Assembly: GCA_023423895.1 (NCBI GenBank)
Contig: JAFAER010000077.1
Coordinates: 1 to 64,000 of the forward strand
Length of the DNA stretch: 64,000 nt
Reading direction: 5' to 3'
From: Pseudomonadota bacterium
GTDB taxonomy: Bacteria; Myxococcota_A; Polyangia; Polyangiales; Polyangiaceae
In this document: piece by piece, positions 26,180-34,825 of the stretch
Layout: the number at the start of each line of letters is the position of its first letter
Position numbering within the stretch: the stretch's first letter is position 1
Notes under the pieces: generated by a model
Database searches by the model: none
The model's input: the letters and a program-made list of their open reading frames with translations, nothing else
Told to the model about the DNA's origin: nothing
Translations under genes and position numbers: made by a program

Positions 26180-27493
26180 TCACTTCGAGGCTTCGTCGCG
26201 GACGCCGATGGCTTGGTCGATGCCGGTCTTCATCGCGGTGGCGGTCGCCGCGGCTTTCTTGAAGGGCTCGTCGAAGCACTTCACGAGCTGCACCTCCGAT
26301 GCGGGCGCGGAGCTCTTGCCGCCTGACAGCGCCATCTCTTTGAAGCCGGTGCGCGCGCTCTCGATGACGGCCTGGGCGTTCAGGACGCGCTTCGGCCCCT
26401 TGTCGCCGATCTCCTCGAGCACCTTGAGGAGAGACGGGAACGATTTGTCGACCGCCGTCTTGAGCGCGTCGCTCGATTGGCGGTCGCTCGCGCCGACGAC
26501 GGCGTAGCCCACCTGCGGTGTCGAGCACTCGGTGTGATTCAGCACGGCGAGGTCACAGCGCGCGCGGCAGTCGGTGCTGACCTCCGGCGGCTTGAAGTCG
26601 CCCGCACACTTGGTCTCGGCGAGCTCGACGGTGCAGGAGCCCGCGCAGATGCCGTCACAGATGCCCGGCTTCGCGAGCTTGCAGTTCCCCGTGCACGTGC
26701 CCTTGCATTCACCGGACATCGCCCCGCGGTCGCAGGTCCCGACGCAAACGCCGAGGCACGGCCCATTGACGCTCTTGCCGTCACAGGTACCCCGGCAGCG
26801 TCCGCCACAGGTGCCCTTGATGGCGCCGTCACACGTGCCACTGCAGGCGCCGTCGCATCGAGCGCTGCCTTTGGGCTCACAGAGGCCGTCGCAGTTGCCG
26901 TCGCATCGGCCCGCCTCGTTCTCGCACTCCGCGCGGACCTTCCCAGCCGGCACGGAGGAGTCGCAGATGCTCGCGCACTTCGTCACGAGCGCGGCGTCCG
27001 TCAGGCACACGGGCTGTCGGACGACGAGCTGAGTCTGCGCCTTCGGTCCGAGCTTCGCTCGCGTCTCCTGAACCGCCTTGATTGCAGCGGCGCAGGCCTC
27101 GTTGCCGCTGCGCCAGTCGCCCTTGTCGCCGAGGTCGTGTGCGATCTGCGCGCAGGCGATCCCGAACTCGGCGTCGAGCTTGTCCGAGAGTGTTCCGATT
27201 TCCGTCGCCGCGAGCGCGGCGGCCTTCAGCTTCTCGGCGGCATCACGCGAGAGGACGTACTCCTTCGCGAAATCGAAGGCAGCGAGCTCGTCGGCCTTCG
27301 ACAGGTCGGGGCATCGGTCCGAGACCGCTGCCTTGGCCGTCGGCCCCTCCACCTTCTTGGAGCCGCCGCAAGCCACCACGAGCAGCCCAGTCGCGAGGAG
27401 CATGCCGGCGCGCGAGGCCCACGCGCTCCTGCGCCGGACCTCGAACGCTGTCGCCTGTTCCCCCTCCCCGATCGAGGAAGTGTTTCGGTTCAC
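26180..27493 (-). CDS. Cys-repeat lipoprotein, second copy of a tandem pair
   Basis: About 437 residues, starting at a GTG two bases after the stop of the upstream paralogue with a GGAG site before it. A signal region with lipobox VVAC (Cys ~42) is followed by a helical domain (CPDLSKADELAAFDFAKEYV). A Cys-repeat region at ~197-296 has six units of C-x3-C-x3-C separated by 7-8 residues (for example CDGNCDGLC, CDGACSGTC, CGGRCRGTC), ending in a helical C-terminal domain. No family name known to me. Unit order and linker lengths match the upstream gene almost one to one, so the pair arose by tandem duplication. Probably outer-membrane or periplasmic. Confidence 0.85.
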   Translation of the reverse strand: MNRNTSSIGEGEQATAFEVRRRSAWASRAGMLLATGLLVVACGGSKKVEGPTAKAAVSDRCPDLSKADELAAFDFAKEYVLSRDAAEKLKAAALAATEIGTLSDKLDAEFGIACAQIAHDLGDKGDWRSGNEACAAAIKAVQETRAKLGPKAQTQLVVRQPVCLTDAALVTKCASICDSSVPAGKVRAECENEAGRCDGNCDGLCEPKGSARCDGACSGTCDGAIKGTCGGRCRGTCDGKSVNGPCLGVCVGTCDRGAMSGECKGTCTGNCKLAKPGICDGICAGSCTVELAETKCAGDFKPPEVSTDCRARCDLAVLNHTECSTPQVGYAVVGASDRQSSDALKTAVDKSFPSLLKVLEEIGDKGPKRVLNAQAVIESARTGFKEMALSGGKSSAPASEVQLVKCFDEPFKKAAATATAMKTGIDQAIGVRDEASK

Positions 27494-27495
27494 GA

Positions 27496-28824
27496 TCACT
27501 CCGGTGAGCCAGTGCCACCCTTGGCGCTGCCGCCGACGCTGGCGCTGGCGCTCGCCTTCACATCGACGGACACGTTGATGTTCGCCTTCAGACTGCCTGC
27601 CGCGCCGAGCGCGCCCTGGAACGTCTCGCCGAGGCAAGCCGTGATCTGGCCCCCGATGAGGCCGGCCTTCGCCGGGTCGCCGCTCGTCTTCGCGATCGTC
27701 TCGACGCTCGCGCTGATGCCCTCGACGACGGCCTGCACGTTGCCAGCGACCTTGACCCCGCGCTCACCGATGCCGACGGCGACCTTGAGCACGAGCGGAA
27801 GGTTCTTCTCCACTGTGGCCTGGAGCTGGCTCGCGAGCTTCGTGTCGGCGGCGCCGCTGATGGCGAGGCCGACCTGCGCGGGCGTGCACTCCATGTTCGC
27901 CGAGACGTCGGCATCGCAGTGCGCCTTGCAATCCGCGCTCATCTCCGGCGGCTTCACCTCGCCGGTGCACTTGGGCTCCTTGAATTCGGCGCTGCACTTG
28001 CCCGTACACGTGCCCTCACACTTGGCCTGCGCCTTGAGCTGACAGCTACCGCCGCACTTGCCTTTGCACTCGCCCTTGACGGTGCCGCCTTCACACTTGC
28101 CCTCGCAGGTGCCGGTGCACGAGGCGCCGTTCGACGCCTTGCCATCACACTTGCCGTTGCACTTGCCGGAGCACGACCCCTTCACTTCGGCATCGCAGGA
28201 GCCGCTGCACTGGCCATCGCACTTCGCGCCGCCCTGGACATCACAGGTGCCCTCGCAGCTCGCATCACACTTGCCCGACAGCTTGCCGGGCTCGCACTCC
28301 ACCTTCGCTTTGCCGCCTTCGAGCTTTGCGTCGCACTTGCCGGCGCAGTCGGCGTACGCGTTCAGGTCGGCGTGGCACTTGGGCTCCTTGATGGTCAGCG
28401 CGACCTTCGCGCCGGCGCCGAGCTTTGCCTTGACCTCGTTCATCCCCTTGATGGCAGCGTCGCAGGCGGCCTTGCCGTCCTTGAAGTCGCCGGTCTGACC
28501 GAGATCCTTCGCGATGTTCCCGCAGGCGAGCTTCAGATCGGCATCGACCTGGTCGGCGAAACCTTTGATCTCGACCGCGGCGGCAGTGCCGGCCTTGAGC
28601 TTCGCTCCGGCGGCGGCGTCGATCTTGAAGTTCTCGGCGAAGTCGAACGCGAGAATCGACTCGACCTTCGTGAGGTCCGGGCACTTCCCACCCAGCGCGC
28701 CCCCCGAAAGGTCGTTCGCTGTGCCCATCGCGCCCTTCGCTGCGGCACAGCTTACGATGACCGGCGCAAGCAGTCCGAGCACGAGCGCGGGCCCAACGAC
28801 CTTACGCATCGAGAAAGAAGCCAT
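27496..28824 (-). CDS. Cys-repeat lipoprotein, first copy of a tandem pair
   Basis: About 442 residues. The ATG at 28824 is preferred because agagga lies nine bases upstream; 28833 is an alternative. The lipobox is VSC (Cys ~26). An N-terminal helical domain starts at CPDLTKVESILAFDFAENF. Residues ~186-286 carry six C-x3-C-x3-C units (CDASCEGTC, CDGQCSGSC, CSGKCNGKC, CTGTCEGKC, CKGKCGGSC, CEGTCTGKC) with regular 7-9-residue linkers, and an Ala/Val-rich helical C-terminal domain follows. The repeat has no His, so disulphide-ladder or soft-metal binding are both possible. It is divergent from hisH by about 105 bp. Confidence 0.87.
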   Translation of the reverse strand: MASFSMRKVVGPALVLGLLAPVIVSCAAAKGAMGTANDLSGGALGGKCPDLTKVESILAFDFAENFKIDAAAGAKLKAGTAAAVEIKGFADQVDADLKLACGNIAKDLGQTGDFKDGKAACDAAIKGMNEVKAKLGAGAKVALTIKEPKCHADLNAYADCAGKCDAKLEGGKAKVECEPGKLSGKCDASCEGTCDVQGGAKCDGQCSGSCDAEVKGSCSGKCNGKCDGKASNGASCTGTCEGKCEGGTVKGECKGKCGGSCQLKAQAKCEGTCTGKCSAEFKEPKCTGEVKPPEMSADCKAHCDADVSANMECTPAQVGLAISGAADTKLASQLQATVEKNLPLVLKVAVGIGERGVKVAGNVQAVVEGISASVETIAKTSGDPAKAGLIGGQITACLGETFQGALGAAGSLKANINVSVDVKASASASVGGSAKGGTGSPE

Positions 28825-28929
28825 GTGCGTCATCCTCTCTGTCCGGCGCGCTCGCGTTCGAGCGTTCCCCGCGCGCCTGGTTTCCAGACGATACACGGGG
28901 TGCGACGCTCGTGCTATGGGGTTCGCCGG

Positions 28930-29583
28930 ATGCGGATCGTCACGCTCGCGACCGGTGTTGGCAACGTTCGGAGCGTGCTTCGCGCGCTCGATCGGGCCAC
29001 CTCCGAGATCGGCAAAAAGGAGATCGTCACGTCAGCCGAACCGGACGTCGCGCGCACGGCGGACGTCCTCGTGATGCCTGGCCAGGGCTCGTTCGGGGCG
29101 TTCGCCGCGGCGGTCGACGGCGGGCTCCGCGAGGCGCTACTCGAGAAGGTCCGAGCGGGCACGCCTTACCTCGGCATCTGCCTCGGATTGCAGATCCTGT
29201 TCGAGGAGAGCGAAGAGGAGCCGGGCGCCAAGGGGCTCGGGATCTTCCGGGGCAAGGTGCGGAGACTGGCGCCGGGCACCGATCCGGAGCTCGGCCGCGA
29301 GCGCGCGCTCCCGCACATCGGTTGGAATCGAGCCGAGGTGGTGGCCGCGAGGCCGGGCTCCATCGTCGCGCCGGGGCATTACTACTTCGCGCACACCTTC
29401 GCTGCCGCGCCCGACGATCCTTCCGTCGTCCTCACCACCACGAGCTACGGCGACGCGATGTTCGCGAGCGCCGTCCAGAAGGACCACGTCGTCGGCGTGC
29501 AGTTTCACCCCGAGAAAAGTCAGAGCAAGGGCCTCGCGTTCCTCGAGCGCTTCTTCACCGGACTGACGCGGAGCGCAGCCTGA
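28930..29583 (+). CDS. hisH: Imidazole glycerol phosphate synthase, glutaminase subunit
   Basis: A 217-residue class I glutamine amidotransferase. The nucleophile Cys is in LGICLGLQ (~84), and the His/Glu pair in FHPEKSQ (~194/196) completes the triad; PGQGSFG forms the oxyanion region. It makes ammonia from glutamine and passes it to HisF in histidine synthesis. hisF is not in this window. Its stop codon overlaps the hisA start (TGATG), so the two are translated together. Confidence 0.94.
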   Translation: MRIVTLATGVGNVRSVLRALDRATSEIGKKEIVTSAEPDVARTADVLVMPGQGSFGAFAAAVDGGLREALLEKVRAGTPYLGICLGLQILFEESEEEPGAKGLGIFRGKVRRLAPGTDPELGRERALPHIGWNRAEVVAARPGSIVAPGHYYFAHTFAAAPDDPSVVLTTTSYGDAMFASAVQKDHVVGVQFHPEKSQSKGLAFLERFFTGLTRSAA

Positions 29584-30305
29584 TGTTCATCTTCCCGGCC
29601 ATCGATCTCCTGGGCGGCAAAGCCGTCCGCCTCAAGCAGGGACGCTACGAGGACCCGACGATCTATTCGGACGATCCGCCCGCCGTCGCGCGGACGTTCC
29701 GAGCGCATACCGATCGCCTGCACGTCGTCGATCTCGAGGGAGCAAAGGCCGGCGCGCCCGTGCAAGCCGACATGATCCGGGCGATCGCGCGCGAAAACGC
29801 AGGCGGGCTCCTGCAGGTCGGCGGCGGAGTCCGCACACGCGAGGCGCTCGAGAGCTATCTCGCGCTCGGCGCACGCCGCGTCGTCCTCGGAACGGCGGCC
29901 GTCAAAGATCCCGACCTCGTCCGAACGCTCGCGACTGCACATCCGAACGTCGTCGTCATCGCGGTCGACGCCAAGGACGGCTTCGTCGCCACCGAGGGAT
30001 GGACCGAGGTCTCGCGCGTCTCCGCTGCCGACGTCGTTCTCGCGCTCGCCGGCGCGCCCATTGCCGCCGTTCTCTACACGGACGTCTCGCGTGACGGCAT
30101 GGGTTCGGGGCCGAACGTGGCCGCGACCGCCTCGCTCGCCGCACGCTCCCCGTTCCCGGTCATCGCATCCGGCGGTGTCGGGTCGACGGCACACCTCGAG
30201 GCGCTCGCCGCCGTCGCGAACGTCGAGTCCGCGATCGTCGGACGAGCCCTCTACGACGGCTCGCTCACGGTCGACCAAGCCCTCACCGCCGCCCGAGCGG
30301 CCTGA
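29583..30305 (+). CDS. hisA: Phosphoribosylformimino-5-aminoimidazole carboxamide ribotide isomerase
   Basis: A 240-residue TIM barrel. The N-terminal motif PAIDLLGGKAVRL has the catalytic Asp8, and the second half has LYTDVSRDGMGSGPN with the second Asp and IASGGVGS for phosphate binding. It isomerises ProFAR to PRFAR in histidine synthesis, just before the HisF-HisH step. Its ATG overlaps the hisH stop. Confidence 0.94.
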   Translation: MFIFPAIDLLGGKAVRLKQGRYEDPTIYSDDPPAVARTFRAHTDRLHVVDLEGAKAGAPVQADMIRAIARENAGGLLQVGGGVRTREALESYLALGARRVVLGTAAVKDPDLVRTLATAHPNVVVIAVDAKDGFVATEGWTEVSRVSAADVVLALAGAPIAAVLYTDVSRDGMGSGPNVAATASLAARSPFPVIASGGVGSTAHLEALAAVANVESAIVGRALYDGSLTVDQALTAARAA

Positions 30306-30374
30306 GCGCCTTCCCCCTCCCGACGCCAGAGGCCAGAAGCGCGACGCCCTAAGGCCTAAGGTCTCGCGCGCCTC

Positions 30375-31397
30375 TCACACCCCAACGGGGTGCCAGACCG
30401 TCTTCGTCTCGAGGAACCGTTCGATCCAGCCGAGCCCCTGCCCTCGACGCTCGTCGAGCCAGGCCTCGGGATCCATCGGGACGTGCGTCTTCACGCGCTT
30501 CACGTTGTCGGCACCCTCGCTCTCGACGGTCTTGCGGAGATCGGCATCGACGATCCAGGCATCGACGCCGATGACCTCGCGGTGCTTCGCGAGATGCGGC
30601 GAGAGCTCCTTCACGTGCCCGGTGAGAACGTTGATGACGCCGCCGGGCATGTCGCTCGTCGCGACGCACTCGCTCCACACAATCGCCGTGCGCGGATCAG
30701 CACCGCTCGCGAGCGCGACGCACGTGTTGCCGCCGGTCACGACCGGGAGCACCGTCGAGACGAGACCGAGCAACGACGGCCGGTCGGGAGCGACGACGCC
30801 GATGATCCCCATCGACTCCGGAATGCTGAAGTCGAAGTGCGGTCCGGCGACGGGATTGTGCGATGCGAGCAGGGCGAAGTACTTGTCCGCGAAGCCTGCG
30901 TAGAACACCGCGCGATCGATCGATGCCTCGACCTCGGCGACCGCGGCGGCCTCGGGGTTGCCCGAGCGCACGAGTGACTGAACGAGCTCCGGGCGGCGCG
31001 ACTCCATCACCTCGGCGAGGCGATAGAGGATCTGCCCGCGATTGAACGCCGTGCGCTTCTCCCATCCACCGAGCGCATTCTTCGCGGCGAGCACGGCATC
31101 ACGCACGTCCTTGCGCGATCCGCGCGGGACGTTCACGACGCCCGGATCGGGGTCGAGAGCGCCGACGCCGGACACGTCTTCCTTCGCGCCCTGCACCTGG
31201 AAGTAGCGGCCGGATTCGGAGCGAACGAACGCTCCGCCGACGAACATCTTGTACGCCTTCGCGACGGAGACGCGCGGCTTCTGGGTGGTCCACGGCTTCG
31301 TGAGCGCGCTTTCGCCGGTGCCGCGGAGCACGTCTCCGTTGGAACGAGCGTCGGTCGTGGCCGTCGCCGCCGTCTCGTTCTTCTTCTTCTCCACCAT
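30375..31397 (-). CDS. Short aldehyde-dehydrogenase-like protein without catalytic residues
   Basis: About 340 residues. The region ~45-260 aligns with the N-terminal (cofactor) half of aldehyde dehydrogenases (MFVGGAFVRSESGRYFQV; GGNTCVALASGADPRTAI). The typical WNFP, the Lys of LKPAE, the general-base Glu and the catalytic Cys are all missing, and the C-terminal half is short and different. It is therefore likely a non-catalytic partner or regulator of the full enzyme. The ATG overlaps the stop of the upstream ALDH gene (TGATG), with a GTG three bases before as alternative. Such deoC/ALDH/short-ALDH sets recur in other bacteria. Confidence 0.85.
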   Translation of the reverse strand: MVEKKKNETAATATTDARSNGDVLRGTGESALTKPWTTQKPRVSVAKAYKMFVGGAFVRSESGRYFQVQGAKEDVSGVGALDPDPGVVNVPRGSRKDVRDAVLAAKNALGGWEKRTAFNRGQILYRLAEVMESRRPELVQSLVRSGNPEAAAVAEVEASIDRAVFYAGFADKYFALLASHNPVAGPHFDFSIPESMGIIGVVAPDRPSLLGLVSTVLPVVTGGNTCVALASGADPRTAIVWSECVATSDMPGGVINVLTGHVKELSPHLAKHREVIGVDAWIVDADLRKTVESEGADNVKRVKTHVPMDPEAWLDERRGQGLGWIERFLETKTVWHPVGV

Positions 31398-32908
31398 CAC
31401 TCCACCTCCAGATACGCAGCGAGGCCCTGGCGTCCGCCCTCACGTCCGAAGCCGCTCTCCTTGTATCCGCCGAACGGCGAGCTCGGGTCGAACTTGTTGA
31501 ACGTGTTGCCCCACACGACGCCTGCCTTGAGCTTCGTCGCGAGCTTGAAGATCTTCGCGCCCTTGTCGGTCCAGATGCCCGCCGAGAGCCCGTACATCGT
31601 GTTGTTCGCCTTCTCGATGGCTTCTTCGGGCGTGCGGAAGGTCATGATCGTCAGGACCGGACCGAAGATCTCTTCGCGCGAGATGCGGCACGACTGGCTC
31701 GCCCCGGTGAAGAACGTGGGCGGGAACCAGAACCCCTTCTCGGGCAGCTTCATCGGGGGACTGAAGCGCTCGGCGCCTTCTTGCTCACCCGACGCGACGA
31801 GCTCGCGGATGCGTTCGAGCTGCATCTTCGAGTTGATCGCGCCGACGTCCGTGTTCTTGTCGAGCGGGTCGCCGAGACGCAGCGTCATCATCCGGTCGCG
31901 GAGCTTGCGGACCAGGATGTCGTGCACGCTCTCCTCGACGAGCAGGCGCGAGCCGGCGCAGCAGACGTGTCCCTGGTTGAAGTAGATGCCGTTGATGATG
32001 CCCTCGACCGCCTGATCGAGCGGGGCGTCGGCAAAGACGATGTTGGCCGCTTTCCCGCCGAGCTCGAGGGTGAGGCGCTTCGTGGTACCCGCGATCGCGC
32101 GCTGAATCCGCTTACCGACGTCGGTCGAGCCCGTGAATGCGACCTTGTTCACGTCGGGGTGGTTCGCAACCGCGGCGCCGGTCTCGCCCGCGCCGGTGAC
32201 GATGTTGACCACGCCCGGCGGGAGCTCGGCCTCCTCGATGATCTTGGCGAGGAGCAGCGCTGTCAGCGGCGTCGTCTCCGCCGGCTTCAGGACGACCGTA
32301 TTTCCGCACGCGAGCGCGGGCGCGATCTTCCACGCCGCCATGAGCAGCGGAAAGTTCCACGGGATGATCTGACCGGCGACGCCGAGCGGGCGCACCCTCC
32401 GCCCGTGGAACGCGTAGTCGAGCTTGTCGGCCCAGCCCGCGTGATAGAAGAAGTGCGCAGCCGCGAGCGGGATGTCGACGTCGCGCGACTCCTTGATCGG
32501 CTTTCCGCCGTCCATCGACTCGACGATCGCGAGCTCGCGAGCCTTCTCCTGGATGGCGCGCGAGATGCGGAAGATGTACTTGGCGCGGTCAGCCGGACGA
32601 AGCTTCGACCAGTACTTCTCGTAGGCCTCACGCGCGGCCTTCACGGCGTCGTCGACGTCTTGCGCGTTCGCCTCGGCGACCTCGGCGAGCACCTGCTCGG
32701 TGCTCGGGCTGATCGTCTGGAAGTACTTTCCGCTGCGCGGGCTGACCCATCGGCCCCCGATGAAGAGGCCGTACTTCGGATCGATCTTGACGTGATCCGC
32801 CGCCTCGGGTGCGGGGGCGTACTCCCAGGCTCGGCCGAAATCGAGCGCCGTCTTCTCGGCCAACGTGCGCTCGATGTCGGTGCTGGTCTTCGTCAACGAT
32901 TGCGCCAT
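31397..32908 (-). CDS. NAD(P)-dependent aldehyde dehydrogenase
   Basis: A 503-residue full-length enzyme. Key parts: PWNFPLLM (~183-190), LKPAE (~207-211), TGSTDVGK, general-base Glu in LELGGK (~282) and catalytic Cys in QGHVCCAGSR (~316). It oxidises an aldehyde to the acid. Next to deoC, which releases acetaldehyde from deoxyribose 5-phosphate, acetaldehyde is the likely substrate (inference). The start lies only 16 bp from a roughly ten-copy heptanucleotide tract in its 5' region. No strong ribosome-binding site is visible before the ATG. Confidence 0.92.
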   Translation of the reverse strand: MAQSLTKTSTDIERTLAEKTALDFGRAWEYAPAPEAADHVKIDPKYGLFIGGRWVSPRSGKYFQTISPSTEQVLAEVAEANAQDVDDAVKAAREAYEKYWSKLRPADRAKYIFRISRAIQEKARELAIVESMDGGKPIKESRDVDIPLAAAHFFYHAGWADKLDYAFHGRRVRPLGVAGQIIPWNFPLLMAAWKIAPALACGNTVVLKPAETTPLTALLLAKIIEEAELPPGVVNIVTGAGETGAAVANHPDVNKVAFTGSTDVGKRIQRAIAGTTKRLTLELGGKAANIVFADAPLDQAVEGIINGIYFNQGHVCCAGSRLLVEESVHDILVRKLRDRMMTLRLGDPLDKNTDVGAINSKMQLERIRELVASGEQEGAERFSPPMKLPEKGFWFPPTFFTGASQSCRISREEIFGPVLTIMTFRTPEEAIEKANNTMYGLSAGIWTDKGAKIFKLATKLKAGVVWGNTFNKFDPSSPFGGYKESGFGREGGRQGLAAYLEVE

Positions 32909-32924
32909 GCCGGCGATGGTACAC

Positions 32925-32993
32925 CAGTCCTCAGTCCTCAGTCCTCAGTCCTCAGTCCTCAGTCCTCAGTCCTCAGTCCTCAGTCCTCAGTCC
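32925..32993 (+). repeat. Heptanucleotide tandem repeat (CAGTCCT), 9.9 copies
   Basis: Nine perfect copies and a partial tenth of cagtcct, with no interruptions. It lies between the stop of the proline-rich gene (33020) and the start of the ALDH gene (32908), both on the minus strand. A tract this uniform is prone to slippage, and a seven-base unit changes promoter or leader spacing without needing to be in a coding frame. Confidence 0.97.
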
Positions 32994-33019
32994 AGGGCTC
33001 GGCCCCGGCCCCCGCCGCC

Positions 33020-33703
33020 TCAGAGCGAGATGACCGCGAACGCCAGCCAGAGGCCAAAGCCGACGGCGGCGATGGCGAGGAAGAACGCGGACGCCACGAT
33101 GTAGCCGAGGGGCCAGCCGTCGTCCGCTACGGGGGCAGGCGTTCTGTCGGAGCGAGGGACCGAGCCATCGCGCTGTTCGGAGATCGTGCGGTACGTGCCC
33201 GACGCCGTCGCCGTCGGGGAGGCGGCTCCCCGGCTCGAGACGATCGGTGACGCAGCCACGCCCCCGCGCTGGACGTGTGGAAGCTGCGGGCCCGTCTGCG
33301 TCGGGTTCGCTCTCGCGTCGAAGCTGGGCCAGAGCGGATCGCGCTGGTCCGACGGCGCACGCTTCGGCGCCGTCGGGAGGTTGTGGCTCGAGGGAGGTCG
33401 ACGCTCCAGCGGATCGCCCGCAGCGGGCCACTCCACATCCGGCGTCGGAATGAGCGGGATCGTCGGCGCCGGAAGACGGTGAGCGTCCGGATCGTCGTGC
33501 GCTCGATCCGCAGCGGGCGGGCTCGCGCCGGCAGGCCACGCCGCCGGCCGCGGCGTCACGACGAACGGCGACGCGCTGCGGTGCGAGCTCGGCAGCGGCG
33601 GTGGACGTCCAGGGCCAGACGGAGCGGACACGCCACTCGCTCGCGACGGATCGTCACGAACGGACGGTTGCAGCGGCGTGGGTGGCTTGCTGGCGCGCTT
33701 CAT
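33020..33703 (-). CDS. Proline-rich tail-anchored membrane protein
   Basis: A 227-residue protein. The first ~190 residues are disordered, rich in Pro, Ser, Ala and Arg. The last ~30 (PLGYIVASAFFLAIAAVGFGL and on) are a single membrane helix, so the protein is tail-anchored with the disordered part in the cytoplasm. Function unknown. It lies between deoC and ALDH and is read in the same direction, so it may share a transcript, but sequence gives no metabolic link. The ATG at 33703 follows a G-rich site. Confidence 0.65.
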   Translation of the reverse strand: MKRASKPPTPLQPSVRDDPSRASGVSAPSGPGRPPPLPSSHRSASPFVVTPRPAAWPAGASPPAADRAHDDPDAHRLPAPTIPLIPTPDVEWPAAGDPLERRPPSSHNLPTAPKRAPSDQRDPLWPSFDARANPTQTGPQLPHVQRGGVAASPIVSSRGAASPTATASGTYRTISEQRDGSVPRSDRTPAPVADDGWPLGYIVASAFFLAIAAVGFGLWLAFAVISL

Positions 33704-33793
33704 CACCCCCGCATGTCAGGTTAGCTCGCCGCAACGGCACGGGGCGGGATTTCGACCGACGGCGAGGCGGAGGCACTCGACGAAGCGCGCACG

Positions 33794-34774
33794 TCAGTCT
33801 TTCGAGAAGTCCTCGGACGCCTGGTAGTTGCCGGTGCGCTCCTTCTCGAGCTGCATCAGCACGTCATTGAGGAGCGCGCTCGCGCCGAACCGGAACAAAT
33901 CCGGCGTCAGCCACGCGTCCCCGAGCGTCTCCTTGACGATGACGAGATAGTGCAAACTTTGCTTCGCCGTGCGGACGCCGCCTGCCGGCTTCATGCCGAT
34001 CTTGCGACCCGTCGCGTAGAAGTGATCGCGGATGGCCTCGAGCATCACGAGCGTCACTGCGGGAGTCGCCGCCGGCTGGATCTTGCCCGTCGACGTCTTG
34101 ATGAAGTCACCACCAGCAGCGATCGCGATCTCGCTCGCCTTTCGGACGACGTCGTACGAGCCGAGCTCACCGGTCTCGAGGATCACCTTGAGGTGTGCTT
34201 GTCCGCACGCCTCCTTCGTCGCCGCGATCTCGTCGAAGACTTTTCCGTAGTCGCCCGTGAGCATCGCTCCACGATCGATGACCATGTCGATCTCGTCTGC
34301 GCCGAGCTCGACGGCGCGGCGCGTGTCATCGAGCTTCACCTGCAGCGGCGACTGCCCGCTCGGGAATGCCGTGGCGACGCTCGCGACCTTCACGGACGAT
34401 CCGCGGAGCGCCTCCTTCGCGACCGGTACGAGATTCGGATAGACGCAGACAGCAGCGCACGGCCCGATGCTGCCGTCGCTGTCGAGGGGCCTCAGCGCCT
34501 TCTGACACATCTGACGAACCTTGCCGGGGGTGTCCTTACCCTCCAGCGTCGTCAGGTCCATCATGCTGATGGCGAGCTTCAGACCGGCGACCTTCGTTGC
34601 CTTCTTGATCGAACGCTTGCCGAGCGACGCCGCGCGCTCCTCCACCGCAACCGCATCGACCGGCGGTGGCTCGAAGAGCGCGAATCGGCCTCCGCGCGGC
34701 GCGTGCGCGCCGGCGTGGAAGAGAGAGGTGGTCCCGTTTCCGTTCCCGTTGCCGTTGCCGTTGCCGTTCGTCAC
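33794..34774 (-). CDS. deoC: Deoxyribose-phosphate aldolase
   Basis: A 326-residue class I aldolase that splits 2-deoxyribose 5-phosphate into glyceraldehyde 3-phosphate and acetaldehyde. The Schiff-base Lys is in GDFIKTSTGK (~226) and the activating Lys in GMKPAGGVR (~262); Asp in ADEIDMVID is also present. The N-terminus is longer than usual and begins with seven Asn-Gly pairs, encoded by a hexanucleotide repeat at about 34733-34770 (gttgcc-type on the plus strand), whose copy number could vary without breaking the frame. It likely starts the deoC/ALDH module. Confidence 0.92.
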   Translation of the reverse strand: MTNGNGNGNGNGNGTTSLFHAGAHAPRGGRFALFEPPPVDAVAVEERAASLGKRSIKKATKVAGLKLAISMMDLTTLEGKDTPGKVRQMCQKALRPLDSDGSIGPCAAVCVYPNLVPVAKEALRGSSVKVASVATAFPSGQSPLQVKLDDTRRAVELGADEIDMVIDRGAMLTGDYGKVFDEIAATKEACGQAHLKVILETGELGSYDVVRKASEIAIAAGGDFIKTSTGKIQPAATPAVTLVMLEAIRDHFYATGRKIGMKPAGGVRTAKQSLHYLVIVKETLGDAWLTPDLFRFGASALLNDVLMQLEKERTGNYQASEDFSKD

Positions 34775-34825
34775 GACCGGAAGGCTACACGTTTGCCAAG
34801 AGCGGGGTCCAGGGGTGATGGCTGC

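Noticed and set aside
32865..33104. Short frames with a Leu-Ser-Pro-Gln-Ser-Ser-Val repeat
   Set aside because: They are only the translation of the heptanucleotide tract and have no start signal or domain.
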